NCBI GenBank assembly: GCA_964543475.1
Contig: CAZIYJ010000006.1
Coordinates: 1-64,000 of the forward strand
DNA: 64,000 nucleotides
Origin: JAYSYM01 sp964543475
Lineage (GTDB): Bacteria; Bdellovibrionota; Bdellovibrionia; Bdellovibrionales; JAMPXM01
Direction of reading: 5' to 3'
Shown here: piece after piece, positions 1 to 7,912 of the stretch
Layout of the letters: the number at the start of each line of letters is the position of its first letter
Numbering within the stretch: position 1 is the stretch's first letter
Notes under the pieces: model-generated
Seen by the model: only the letters and a program-made list of their open reading frames with translations
Database searches by the model: none
What the model was told of the DNA's origin: nothing
Made by a program: the position numbers and the translations under genes

Positions 1-26
1 TATTCCAGCAATAATGAATTACTTTT

Positions 27-55
27 TTGGAAACTAGGATTTTGGTCTATATGAT
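27..55 (+). promoter_or_regulatory. Putative sigma70-type promoter for dsbB-dsbA
   Basis: A TTGGAA hexamer at 27-32 and a TATGAT hexamer at 50-55 are separated by 17 bases, close to the TTGACA-17-TATAAT consensus. Initiation near 62 would leave a leader of about 20 nt before the first gene. Only the pattern supports this. Confidence 0.4.
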
Positions 56-80
56 AAACGGGTGACTAAACGGTAAGGAC

Positions 81-503
81 TTGGTACGAAAAAGCATGCG
101 TGAATTTTTGCTGAAATTAAATTTTCTTGTTGCCGTCAGTGGTACTCTCGGGAGTCTTTATTTCAGTGAAGTCATGAAATTTCCGCCTTGTGCACTTTGC
201 TGGTATCAACGGATCGCACTTTATCCACTCGTTGTTATTTTTGGTGTTGCGATCTGGACTGAAGATCAAAAATATCGAATTTACGCGCTACCACTTTCGT
301 TAATTGGGCTAGCGATCGGGGTTTATCACAATCTGATTTACTACGGGTTCATCGCGCCCGAACTGACTCCGTGTACAGCGGGTGCCTCTTGCTCCGCTAA
401 ACAGCTCGAACTTTTTGGTTTCATTACGATTCCACTTTTATCATTAATAGGCTTTGCCCTCATCACAACACTCATGCTGATTCCAAATCGAAGGAAGATA
501 TGA
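81..503 (+). CDS. dsbB: DsbB/BdbC-type disulfide bond formation protein
   Basis: A small four-helix inner-membrane protein that would reoxidise a DsbA partner using quinone. The first periplasmic loop carries CALC (Cys37, Cys40) followed by the family WYQR motif, and the second loop carries Cys98 and Cys104, so both redox pairs are present. At 140 residues it matches the short BdbC class. The reading frame opens at a TTG at 81; an ATG at 96 is an alternative, and the TAAGGA at 74-79 is poorly spaced for either. The stop overlaps the next start by 4 nt (ATGA), indicating translational coupling to the DsbA-like gene. Confidence 0.85.
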   Translation: MVRKSMREFLLKLNFLVAVSGTLGSLYFSEVMKFPPCALCWYQRIALYPLVVIFGVAIWTEDQKYRIYALPLSLIGLAIGVYHNLIYYGFIAPELTPCTAGASCSAKQLELFGFITIPLLSLIGFALITTLMLIPNRRKI

Positions 504-1144
504 AAAACAAAATCTTTGTAGTTGCCGTTGCTCTAGTTGCGATTCTAGCGTTTGCATTTTTCAGTTTTTATTCAAAGCCAAAAGAGCAGGTTGCTGCACC
601 TGAGGTAGTGACAACTTCGGCCGAGAGTTTTGTGCGAGCACATAGTCCGTCATTCGGGAACACGATGGGTCGTGTGACTGTTGTTGAGTGGTTTGATCCG
701 GAGTGTGAGTCGTGCCGCATTGTTCATCCGATTTTTAAAAAGATAGTTGATCGCTACAAAGACAGAGTTCATTTTGTTCTTCGATACATGCCTTATCATC
801 AAGGCTCGATGTACGCAGCCTCAGCTCTAGAAGAAGCGCGAGAGTTCGGAAAATTCGATCAGGCTCTCGATATTCTGTTCGAAAAGCAGCCTGAGTGGGG
901 CAATCATCATGATCCAAAGCCTGAATTGATTGTCACTTATCTTGCCGCACTTGGAATTCCAAAAGAGAACCTAGAGCGTGAAGCGGTTATCAAAAAGCAC
1001 GGCGACAAAATTAAAATCGATGAAGCCGATGGTAATCGCGTCGGCGTACGCGGCACGCCTACATTTTTCGTTAACGGACAAATGGTTCAAGAGTTAGGCG
1101 AAGAGCCACTGATCGGCGCCATCGAAGCAGCACTCAGCCAATAG
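500..1144 (+). CDS. DsbA-like membrane-anchored thiol oxidoreductase
   Basis: A thioredoxin-fold protein of 214 residues with an N-terminal hydrophobic anchor (about residues 4-23), so the catalytic domain should sit in the periplasm. The active site is FDPECESC (Cys69, Cys72), and the cis-proline loop GTPTFF lies near the C terminus. This is the DsbA/DsbG-like fold (Thioredoxin_4 type). It overlaps the DsbB gene by ATGA, so the two form a dedicated thiol oxidation pair. Lying next to copper resistance genes it may support folding or redox protection of copper-handling proteins; that is inference. It converges with the multicopper oxidase gene with only 5 nt between stops. Confidence 0.85.
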   Translation: MKNKIFVVAVALVAILAFAFFSFYSKPKEQVAAPEVVTTSAESFVRAHSPSFGNTMGRVTVVEWFDPECESCRIVHPIFKKIVDRYKDRVHFVLRYMPYHQGSMYAASALEEAREFGKFDQALDILFEKQPEWGNHHDPKPELIVTYLAALGIPKENLEREAVIKKHGDKIKIDEADGNRVGVRGTPTFFVNGQMVQELGEEPLIGAIEAALSQ

Positions 1145-1149
1145 TTTTT

Positions 1150-3224
1150 TTAGAACTGAACCTGTGCACCTAATCCAATATTTTTTTCGGTGAACATTAA
1201 GCCGGCGGCCCAAGTCCATGACGGGCCGTACATCAGGCTCACTTCAAACTCTGAATCACGTTCTCCATCTCGGTCGAGGCGCCAAGTAAAGTCAGCGTCG
1301 GTAAAGAACTGTTTTGTCCACTGAAAGCGCTTTTCAAGTTCAAAACGAAATTTTCCTTCATGATTAACGGCGACACTGCTTTCGATTAGAAGCGGCAGAA
1401 CGTACCCAATTCCGGCTTGGCCGAAAACTTCTTCGTCGTAGAACTCAGCCCCGCCGAATGCGTGGAAGTAATTTGTAAACCATCTTTTGTAGAGCGCATC
1501 TCCTTCGGTTTCCCATTTCTTGCCGTAATCAAAATTATCGCCATCGATACTTGCGGACTCAACTTCGAGATCGAGTTCATCCCAGGTTCGAATGAGTCTG
1601 AATTTTGCCTGAGCGTGATTGCTCGCAGCTTCGAGTTGCGTGTGAGTGTAGAGATGTTGATGCACGTGCGGATCATGTTTATCATGCATCGCCATCTCAG
1701 GAGGCATTTTGTAGTCGTTGTATCGGATGACTCGAGCCATGCCAGTTTCCATGTGGTACAAGTTGTGGCAGTGGAGCATCCACTGTCCGGGCTCGTTGGC
1801 GTAAAATTCGATCGTGCGTGAAGCGTGAGGTGGAACGTCGACTGTGTGCTTGAGCGGATTTTTGTCTCCCTTATCGCCGAGCACTCGAAAAAAGTGGCCA
1901 TGGAGATGCATCGGGTGATGCATCATTGTTTGATTCTCAAACGTGAAGCGAACTACTTCTCCTTTATTAATTAAAATTAAGCGATCTTCAAAAATTGCTT
2001 TTCCATTGATATGCCAGATGTAGCGCTCCATATCGCCACCGAGAGAAAGCTTGAGCTCATGCACCTTCGCATCTTTTGGAAGCGCAGTTGATTCAATCGC
2101 GGTAAGTGCATCAACCGTTAACGACTCGATCGGAGCTCCGTGACCTGCATGCATATCGTGACCGCCGTGTTTGTCGTGGCCCGCTTGGGAGTTGTGACCT
2201 GCATGAGTATTGTGATCCATCGAGGCGTAAAAATCGGGGAGGGGCTTGTTGGGTGCGCGAACCTCTTCGCCAGAGCCAATCCAAGCTGATGCAAAGCCGG
2301 TTACATCTTGTGCGGTCGCTCTTAGTTCATAATTTTTTAGCTCAGGAACCGTGAACAAGACATCGTAAGTTTCAGCCATGCCGATTAAGATTTCATTTGC
2401 TACAACTGGCTGGACATCAATGCCGTCAGCTGCGATGACTGCGATAGGTATGCCCATCGAGACATAAAAATAAGATGAAGCGGCAGCGTTGATGATTCGA
2501 AGGCGAATTCTTTCGCCAGGCTTTGCATCAACTAATTGTAAATCTCGCTTTCCGTTAATTAGAAATGCATCGTAGCCGACATCAGAAAGATCCATTCCGC
2601 CCATGCGCGACCATTCATTTGCTAGATGCGAATTAAATTTGCCAGCTTTAATTGCGCCAAAGTAAGAGCGGACAGAATCTTTTTTGTAAAGATAGTAATC
2701 GCCATCTTTTCGCAAGTTCCGCATGATGCTTTCGGCTCTCTCATCGGACCAATCGCTAATGATGACGACGGCATCCTTGTCATATTGAACCAACTTTTTT
2801 TCGGATGAATGACAATTGCTCCGTAAACTCCCTTTTGCTCTTGAACGCCGGTGTGGGAGTGATACCAGTAGGTTCCATTTTGTCGAATCTTGAACTTAAA
2901 GAGACGCTCTTTGCCCGGAAAAATCGGGGGAGTATTTACATACGGAACTCCGTCTTCTTCTGGTGGCAAGAGCAGACCATGCCAGTGAATCGAAACTTCT
3001 TCCTCGCCTAATCCGTTTTTCACAAGAATTTCAGCGTCATCGCCCTCAGTGAATTCTAAAGTTGGAGCAGGAATTCCCCCATTTACTGTTAATGCAAAGT
3101 CGACTTCTTTTTTGCCGCTTAGGTTCACCTTTTCGTTTCGGACTGTAAGTTCATATCGTACGGACTTTGCAAAAGCCGAAGGTGAGATAAGTAAACAGAT
3201 TAAAATGGAGAGAGTGTGCTTCAT
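1150..3224 (-). pseudogene. Multicopper oxidase (CopA/PcoA type) fused to CopB-like outer-membrane domain, frameshifted
   Basis: Two minus-strand frames make one protein. 3224-2622 encodes a signal peptide (ending SAFA) and the first cupredoxin domain with HWHGLLLP and YWYHSHTG copper motifs. 2793-1150 encodes the remainder, including HPMHLHGHFF and the type 1/type 3 signature HCHNLYHMETGM, plus a Met/His-rich stretch around 2110-2225. The frames join at a run of seven A residues (2795-2801 on the minus strand); one more A would give a continuous protein of about 691 residues. The last 150 residues resemble the CopB/PcoB barrel and end in Phe, as outer-membrane proteins do, so periplasmic oxidase and outer-membrane module appear fused. 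The start overlaps the ATPase stop (ATGA). It could be a true mutation, a sequencing indel or a site of slippage. Confidence 0.75.
2795..2801 (-). other. Poly-A frameshift site in the multicopper oxidase gene
   Basis: The minus strand reads CCG followed by seven A and then GTTGG. Upstream coding reads through CCG AAA AAA AGT and soon loses homology, whereas the downstream domain is in the frame beginning TTG GTT CAA. A -1 slip, or one additional A, restores the family-like junction HPKKKLVQYDKD. Confidence 0.75.
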
Positions 3225-5431
3225 GAAATTCCTGCCTTATTTAATCGTAGCGAGTTAGCAATCACCGATACTGAACTTAGGCTCATCGCAAGACTTGCGA
3301 ACATCGGACTTAAGAGTAGACCAAATACCGGGTAAAGTAGGCCTGCAGCTATCGGCACGCCCAAAACGTTGTATCCGAAAGCGAAAAACAAGTTTTGACG
3401 GATATTGTTCATAGTTTTCTGACTTAGCTGATGCGCTCTTACAATTCCCACTAGGTCACCTTTGACAAGTGTAATACCAGCACTCTCGATTGCGACATCA
3501 GTTCCTGTTCCCATTGCAATCCCGATATCCGCTTGCGCAAGTGATGGAGCATCGTTGATTCCGTCTCCCGCCATCGCAACAAGCTTGCCTTTTGACTGAA
3601 GTTTTTTGATCACTTCATTTTTTTGTTCTGGCATTACTTCTGCTTCAATGTTTGTGATACCGAGCTCCCTAGCCACGACATTAGCGGTGTTCTTGCTATC
3701 TCCTGTTAACATCACCACTTCGATGTTCTTTGACTTAAAATATTCGATCGCCTTTTTTGAAGTCTTTTTTATCGGATCACGAACAGCGATCACTCCTGCA
3801 GGTAATCCATTAATTGCTACCAGCATCGCTCCGTGACCTTCGGATTGAAGATTTGTTGAGATAGAAACTACTTCGTCTACGCTGACGCCGAATTTTTCGA
3901 GCAGCCGTTTGTTGCCAGCTAAAACCAGTTTTCCTTCGACAACACCTTTGATTCCCATTCCCGAAAATGATTCGAAATCAGAAACTTGCAGCGTCTGAAC
4001 GTCTCGTTCTTTTGCGCCCAAAACAATTGCTTCTGCAAGTGGATGCTCGCTAGATTTTTCAAGAGAAGCCGTCAATTGCAATATCTCATGATCGCTAAAC
4101 CCACCGACGGTTTTAACTAAAGAAAGTTTTGGCTTTCCCTCAGTCAGAGTTCCTGTTTTATCGACGACTAACGTAGTGATCGTCTCGAGCCGTTCCAAAG
4201 CTTCAGCATTTTTAATTAAAACACCGAGAGATGCGCCCTTGCCTGTGCCAACCATAATTGACATTGGCGTAGCTAAACCTAAGGCGCAAGGGCAGGCAAT
4301 AATTAGCACTGCCACCGCATTTGCGATCGCATACGTGAGCTTTGGTTCTGGTCCGAAAAAGTACCATCCAAGTGCCGTAGCAATCGAAGTAAGTACGACT
4401 GCAGGAACGAAGTATGATGAAACTTTGTCAGCGAGTTTTTGAATTGGAGCTCGGCTTCTTTGTGCATTCGACACCATCTTCACAATTTGTGAGAGTAGGG
4501 TGTCCTTGCCGACTCTTGTTGCTCGCATAACGAATGAGCCAGACGAGTTAACAGTTGCTCCGGTTACTTTGCTGCCGGTCTCTTTCTCGATCGGCATAGG
4601 CTCGCCGGTAATCATAGATTCATCAACGATTCCTCGGCCGCTCATCACCTCTCCATCGACGGGAATTTTTTCTCCTGGTCGAACCCGCAGGAGTTCGCCT
4701 GCGTGAACATGCTCGATCGGAATATCTTCATCTGTTCCGTCGGCATTGATTCTTCTAGCTGTTTTTGGAGCCAACCCCAGAAGTGCTCTGATTGCATTTC
4801 CTGTTCGATTTCTTGCTCGAAGTTCTAACACTTGGCCGAGCAACACAAGTGCCGTGATCGCAGCGGCTGCTTCAAAATATAGAGGCACCATTCCGTGAGT
4901 GCGTAAACTATCAGGAAATAATCGCGGAAAGAAGGTCGCGACAAGACTAAAGAGGTAAGCGGAGCCAGTACCGATTGCAATCAGCGTGAACATGTTTAAT
5001 TTCCATGTCTTTATCGAAGTCCAGCCGCGCTCAAAGAAAGGCAATCCAGCCCATAGAACAACTGGCGTTGCGAGAAGAAATTGAATCCCTGCAAATTGCC
5101 AGTGCGAAAGTGAGTGTTGAACCGGTTGCCCCGGAATTAAATCAGACATTGCGAGCAGCAAGAGGGGAATCGTAAGTGCCGCGCTAAATTTTAGACGCTT
5201 TGTGAAATCAACAAGTTCAGGATTTGTTTGTTCCTCTAATGATACTTCCATTGGCTCAAGTGCCATTCCACAGATCGGGCAATTGCCTGGACCTTTTTGT
5301 TGAATCTCTGGGTGCATCGGACAGGTATAGACATTCTCCATATCTTCGGCCGTAACAGCTGCGGTATTCACTTTTGATGGTGGATGCAGCGAGCAGCAGC
5401 TGTGATTGGTCATTTTCATAGAATCTTTCAT
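3221..5431 (-). CDS. copA: Copper-translocating P1B-type ATPase
   Basis: Exports Cu(I) from the cytoplasm using ATP. Rather than a CxxC HMA domain, the N terminus has a heavy-metal-binding YHS-like domain (YTCPMHP and CPICGMALEP, about residues 35-60) after a short Cys/His-rich lead. The core contains the translocation motif CPC (ACPCALGLATP), the phosphorylation site DKTGTLTEG, the hinge GDGINDAP, a YN pair in the seventh helix and MSLSS in the last, all P1B-1 features. I chose ATG 5431 because GAGGAG lies 6 nt upstream and the CueR-type promoter would initiate near 5458; the frame could extend to a TTG there. 736 residues. The stop overlaps the multicopper oxidase start, so the two are coupled. 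Confidence 0.92.
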   Translation of the reverse strand: MKDSMKMTNHSCCSLHPPSKVNTAAVTAEDMENVYTCPMHPEIQQKGPGNCPICGMALEPMEVSLEEQTNPELVDFTKRLKFSAALTIPLLLLAMSDLIPGQPVQHSLSHWQFAGIQFLLATPVVLWAGLPFFERGWTSIKTWKLNMFTLIAIGTGSAYLFSLVATFFPRLFPDSLRTHGMVPLYFEAAAAITALVLLGQVLELRARNRTGNAIRALLGLAPKTARRINADGTDEDIPIEHVHAGELLRVRPGEKIPVDGEVMSGRGIVDESMITGEPMPIEKETGSKVTGATVNSSGSFVMRATRVGKDTLLSQIVKMVSNAQRSRAPIQKLADKVSSYFVPAVVLTSIATALGWYFFGPEPKLTYAIANAVAVLIIACPCALGLATPMSIMVGTGKGASLGVLIKNAEALERLETITTLVVDKTGTLTEGKPKLSLVKTVGGFSDHEILQLTASLEKSSEHPLAEAIVLGAKERDVQTLQVSDFESFSGMGIKGVVEGKLVLAGNKRLLEKFGVSVDEVVSISTNLQSEGHGAMLVAINGLPAGVIAVRDPIKKTSKKAIEYFKSKNIEVVMLTGDSKNTANVVARELGITNIEAEVMPEQKNEVIKKLQSKGKLVAMAGDGINDAPSLAQADIGIAMGTGTDVAIESAGITLVKGDLVGIVRAHQLSQKTMNNIRQNLFFAFGYNVLGVPIAAGLLYPVFGLLLSPMFASLAMSLSSVSVIANSLRLNKAGIS

Positions 5432-5464
5432 GGAGTTCTCCTCTTGGGCATTGCCCACAATGAG

Positions 5465-5495
5465 ACTATCGACCTTCCAATGGTAGGAAGCTCAA
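5465..5495 (-). promoter_or_regulatory. CueR-type operator/promoter for the copper efflux operon
   Basis: Read on the minus strand: -35 TTGAGC (5495-5490), a 19-base spacer, and -10 GATAGT (5470-5465). Inside the spacer lies the near-palindrome AGCTTCC-7-GGAAGGT. Overlong 19-bp spacers around such a dyad are the hallmark of MerR-family activated promoters, and the dyad matches the CueR consensus ACCTTCC-7-GGAAGGT. Confidence 0.8.
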
Positions 5496-5531
5496 GAAAA
5501 AAGTCAGAAAAGTAGATTAACCCAAGATAAG

Positions 5532-5562
5532 TTGACCTTCCAAAGGTGGTAAGGTTTAGAAT
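5532..5562 (+). promoter_or_regulatory. CueR-type operator/promoter for the merR gene
   Basis: TTGACC (5532-5537), a 19-base spacer and TAGAAT (5557-5562). The spacer holds a dyad, ACCTTCC-6-GGTAAGGT, related to the operator on the opposite strand 40 bp away. This predicts copper-dependent autoregulation of the MerR gene and whatever is transcribed with it. Confidence 0.75.
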
Positions 5563-5585
5563 AAGAGACACTTTAGGGGGTTGTT

Positions 5586-5975
5586 GTGAACATAGGTGAG
5601 GCAGCAAAGTCATCGGGCGTTAATGCCAAGCTAATTCGGCACTATGAGTCTATTGGTATCATTCCAAAGGCGAGCAGGTCAGAATCTGGCTATAGGATTT
5701 ATGCTGAAGGTGACGTTCATATCCTCTCTTTTGTAAAGCGGGCGAGGGGTCTTGGCTTTTCGATGAAAGAGATCAAGAAACTTGTGAGCCTGTGGCGAAA
5801 TCGCTCCCGCGCGAGTTCTGAAGTAAAGAATATGGCAATGGCACATGTGAAGGAGCTTGAGAAAAAGATTTCTGAGCTTGAGGAGATGGCAAAAACAATT
5901 CGACACCTCGCTCGAAATTGCCATGGTGATTCTCGTCCTGATTGCCCGATTCTTGATAACTTAGCTAAGCAATAG
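5586..5975 (+). CDS. cueR: CueR-like copper-responsive MerR regulator
   Basis: A 129-residue MerR-family activator. The N-terminal winged helix begins NIGEAAKSSGVNAKLIRHYE, followed by the dimerisation coiled coil (about residues 80-110). The metal loop CHGDSRPDC places two cysteines seven residues apart, the spacing of E. coli CueR Cys112/Cys120, which favours Cu(I)/Ag(I) over divalent metals. The start is GTG 5586 with AGGGGG 5 nt upstream. It is divergent from the copper ATPase operon, and CueR-type dyads lie in both promoters. The small membrane protein gene downstream probably shares its transcript. Confidence 0.9.
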   Translation: MNIGEAAKSSGVNAKLIRHYESIGIIPKASRSESGYRIYAEGDVHILSFVKRARGLGFSMKEIKKLVSLWRNRSRASSEVKNMAMAHVKELEKKISELEEMAKTIRHLARNCHGDSRPDCPILDNLAKQ

Positions 5976-5983
5976 GGGTTAAA

Positions 5984-6331
5984 TTGAAATTCATTATGCA
6001 CACAGTATTGGCTGCATTGATCATTGCGACTGTCACTGAACTCAGCCGCCGATACAGCCTAATTTCCGCTTTACTAGTCTCGCTGCCATTAACGTCAATT
6101 CTTGCGTTGTCGTTTATTTACTGGGAAACGAAGGACGTGACCAAGGTATCGCAGCTTTCAATCGATATTTTTTGGTTGGTAATTCCGTCACTCGGGTTTT
6201 TCATCTTACTTCCGTATCTTTTGCGAAGCGGGATGAATTTTTGGGCGTCTATTTCTTTGAGTTCCGCCGCCCTAGCAATGGGTTACGCAGTTTATGCGTT
6301 TACGCTTAAAAAACTCGGGTTGTTTAGCTAG
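5984..6331 (+). CDS. Small DUF3147-like membrane protein
   Basis: A 115-residue hydrophobic protein with about four transmembrane helices and the look of the DUF3147 family, which has no known role. The TTG start at 5984 is supported by AGGGG 5 nt upstream. It follows the CueR-like gene by 8 nt, so it may be expressed with the copper regulon, and its end overlaps the convergent arsR stop by 4 nt. The position between copper and arsenic genes suggests a metal-linked role, but nothing in the sequence demonstrates one. Confidence 0.65.
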   Translation: MKFIMHTVLAALIIATVTELSRRYSLISALLVSLPLTSILALSFIYWETKDVTKVSQLSIDIFWLVIPSLGFFILLPYLLRSGMNFWASISLSSAALAMGYAVYAFTLKKLGLFS

Positions 6332-6663
6332 CAGCAGTTGTCTTGGCGAAGCTTGAGCATTTTCTCTGACCAGAGGCCAAGCTCTCGTTGGTAGCGATCA
6401 AAAACTTTCCAATCTATGCAGTAGCGAGAGCGAGGGCCATCGATTGTTCCTCGAATGAGGCCAAGATCTTTCAGTGCCTTTAAGTGCTGGCTTACCGTCG
6501 ACTGAGCAAGCGGCAGATCGGCGACTAAGTCACCGCACAAACATTCACGTTTCTCGGCTAGAGCCTTTAAAATCGCGATGCGGGCAGGATGCGAAAGTGC
6601 TTTTGCAAAATCAGCAACTTTTAGATCTTTGTCAGGAAAATCTTTAAGACTTGGCAGCGCCAT
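6328..6663 (-). CDS. arsR: ArsR/SmtB-family arsenic-responsive repressor
   Basis: A 111-residue winged-helix repressor. LSHPARIAILKAL leads the HTH domain, the recognition region reads LAQSTVSQHLKALKDLGLI, and the metal site is CLC in ECLCGDLV, equivalent to the arsenite-binding CxC near the recognition helix of classical ArsR. A further Cys-Cys pair ends the protein. It is divergent from arsC, with only 45 bp and one palindrome between them, so it likely represses both itself and the arsC-aquaporin operon until arsenite binds. Confidence 0.88.
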   Translation of the reverse strand: MALPSLKDFPDKDLKVADFAKALSHPARIAILKALAEKRECLCGDLVADLPLAQSTVSQHLKALKDLGLIRGTIDGPRSRYCIDWKVFDRYQRELGLWSEKMLKLRQDNCC

Positions 6664-6676
6664 AGAGTCATTGTAT

Positions 6677-6692
6677 ATCGTATTTATACGAT
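6677..6692. promoter_or_regulatory. Probable ArsR operator
   Basis: A perfect inverted repeat, ATCGTAT-TT-ATACGAT, is centred in the 45-bp gap between divergent arsR and arsC. Symmetry and position suit the ArsR dimer controlling both directions. Confidence 0.7.
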
Positions 6693-6708
6693 TAAAGACA
6701 AGGACTGT

Positions 6709-7128
6709 ATGAAGATACTTTTTATGTGTGTAGCGAATTCAGCGCGAAGCCAGCTTGCTGAAGGCTTGGCCCGAAGCATCTTTCCTGGTGTTGAGATCGA
6801 AAGCGCAGGTTCGCATCCGGGAAAGTTAAACCCCTTTGCTGTTCAGGTGCTCGAAGAAATCGGAATCGATATTTCTAAACACTTTTCAAAATCAGTTGAT
6901 CATTTAAACCCGCGATTTCTTGTTGGACTTACTTATGTGATCACTCTCTGCGCCGAAGAAGTTTGTCCGGTTCTTCCATCTCAAACTGCAAAGAAACTTC
7001 ACTGGCCGTTTCCTGATCCGGCGTCGAAAGTGCCGCTGTCTGACGAAGCAATGTTAAAACGTTTTCGCGAAGCGAGAGACAACATTAAGGCTCGCTTGCT
7101 TGAATTCAAAAAAGAAATTTCTCAATGA
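6709..7128 (+). CDS. arsC: Arsenate reductase, low-molecular-weight phosphatase type
   Basis: Reduces arsenate to arsenite with thioredoxin as electron donor. The protein opens with MKILFMCVANSARSQLAEG, in which Cys7 to Arg13 forms the CX5R phosphatase loop, and FPDPA near residue 105 supplies the general-acid aspartate. Cys81 and Cys86 are candidates for the disulfide cascade typical of the S. aureus-type enzyme, although their spacing is tighter. Length 139 is normal. The stop overlaps the aquaporin start by ATGA. Confidence 0.9.
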   Translation: MKILFMCVANSARSQLAEGLARSIFPGVEIESAGSHPGKLNPFAVQVLEEIGIDISKHFSKSVDHLNPRFLVGLTYVITLCAEEVCPVLPSQTAKKLHWPFPDPASKVPLSDEAMLKRFREARDNIKARLLEFKKEISQ

Positions 7129-7799
7129 ATCTACCTGCAACACTTAAACAAAGACTGCTCGCTGAATATCTTGGAACTGCAGGTCTGCTAATGGTCGTCG
7201 TGGGTTCTGGCATCATGGGCGAAACTCTAGCGCAGGGGAATTCAGCTATCGCACTACTTGCGAATTCATTAGCGACCGGAGCGGGCCTTTACGCTTTGAT
7301 TCAAACATTCGGAGCTATTTCGGGCGCCCACTTTAACCCCGCAGTCACAGTGGTCGAAAGATTCTGGAAAAGAATCTCAACCAAAGACGCCGTAGCTTAT
7401 TCAATTGTGCAAGTAGCGGGCGCGTTGTCTGGTGTCTTTCTTACTCACGTAATGTTCGGCCAAGTGGTCTTTCAACTTTCTACTAACGGTAGAAGTGAGC
7501 CACGATTCTGGCTATCAGAGATAATTGCAACTTTCGGTTTGGTACTTGTCATTGCTCTATCCGGAAAAAAGAACGTTCACGCCACACCTACAGCCGTGGC
7601 ACTGTTCATCACTTCTGCTTATTGGTGTACATCGTCGACTTCGTTTGCAAACCCTGCGGTGACCATCGCTCGAAGCCTGACAAATACATTTACCGGGATT
7701 GAATGGATCGGGGTGCCTTCATTTATCGTTGCGCAATTTGTTGGCGCAGCCCTCGCTTTTTGGACCGTCTCAGTCCTAACTCGCCAAAATTTGAACTAA
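7125..7799 (+). CDS. aqpS: MIP-family aquaporin, probable arsenite channel
   Basis: A six-helix channel of 224 residues with both pore half-helix motifs intact (FNPAVT and ANPAVT). In rhizobial ars operons an aquaglyceroporin, AqpS, replaces the arsenite pump, and arsenite made by ArsC leaves the cell by diffusion. The ATGA overlap with arsC and the absence of arsB or acr3 here point to the same arrangement. The substrate is inferred from context, since water or glycerol transport cannot be excluded from sequence alone. Confidence 0.85.
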   Translation: MNLPATLKQRLLAEYLGTAGLLMVVVGSGIMGETLAQGNSAIALLANSLATGAGLYALIQTFGAISGAHFNPAVTVVERFWKRISTKDAVAYSIVQVAGALSGVFLTHVMFGQVVFQLSTNGRSEPRFWLSEIIATFGLVLVIALSGKKNVHATPTAVALFITSAYWCTSSTSFANPAVTIARSLTNTFTGIEWIGVPSFIVAQFVGAALAFWTVSVLTRQNLN

Positions 7800-7912
7800 T
7801 CTTAATAAATTATTTGCCGGCTAAAGGTCGATAAACTGAATCCAAATTGAAAATTTCTAAATGTTTAAATTCCGTAACGATTTGATCGGCGAGTTGAGGC
7901 AGAATTGGCTGA

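Noticed and set aside
5428..5613. Minus-strand frame of 61 codons across the copper promoter region
   Set aside because: It covers both CueR-type promoters and has no coding signature.
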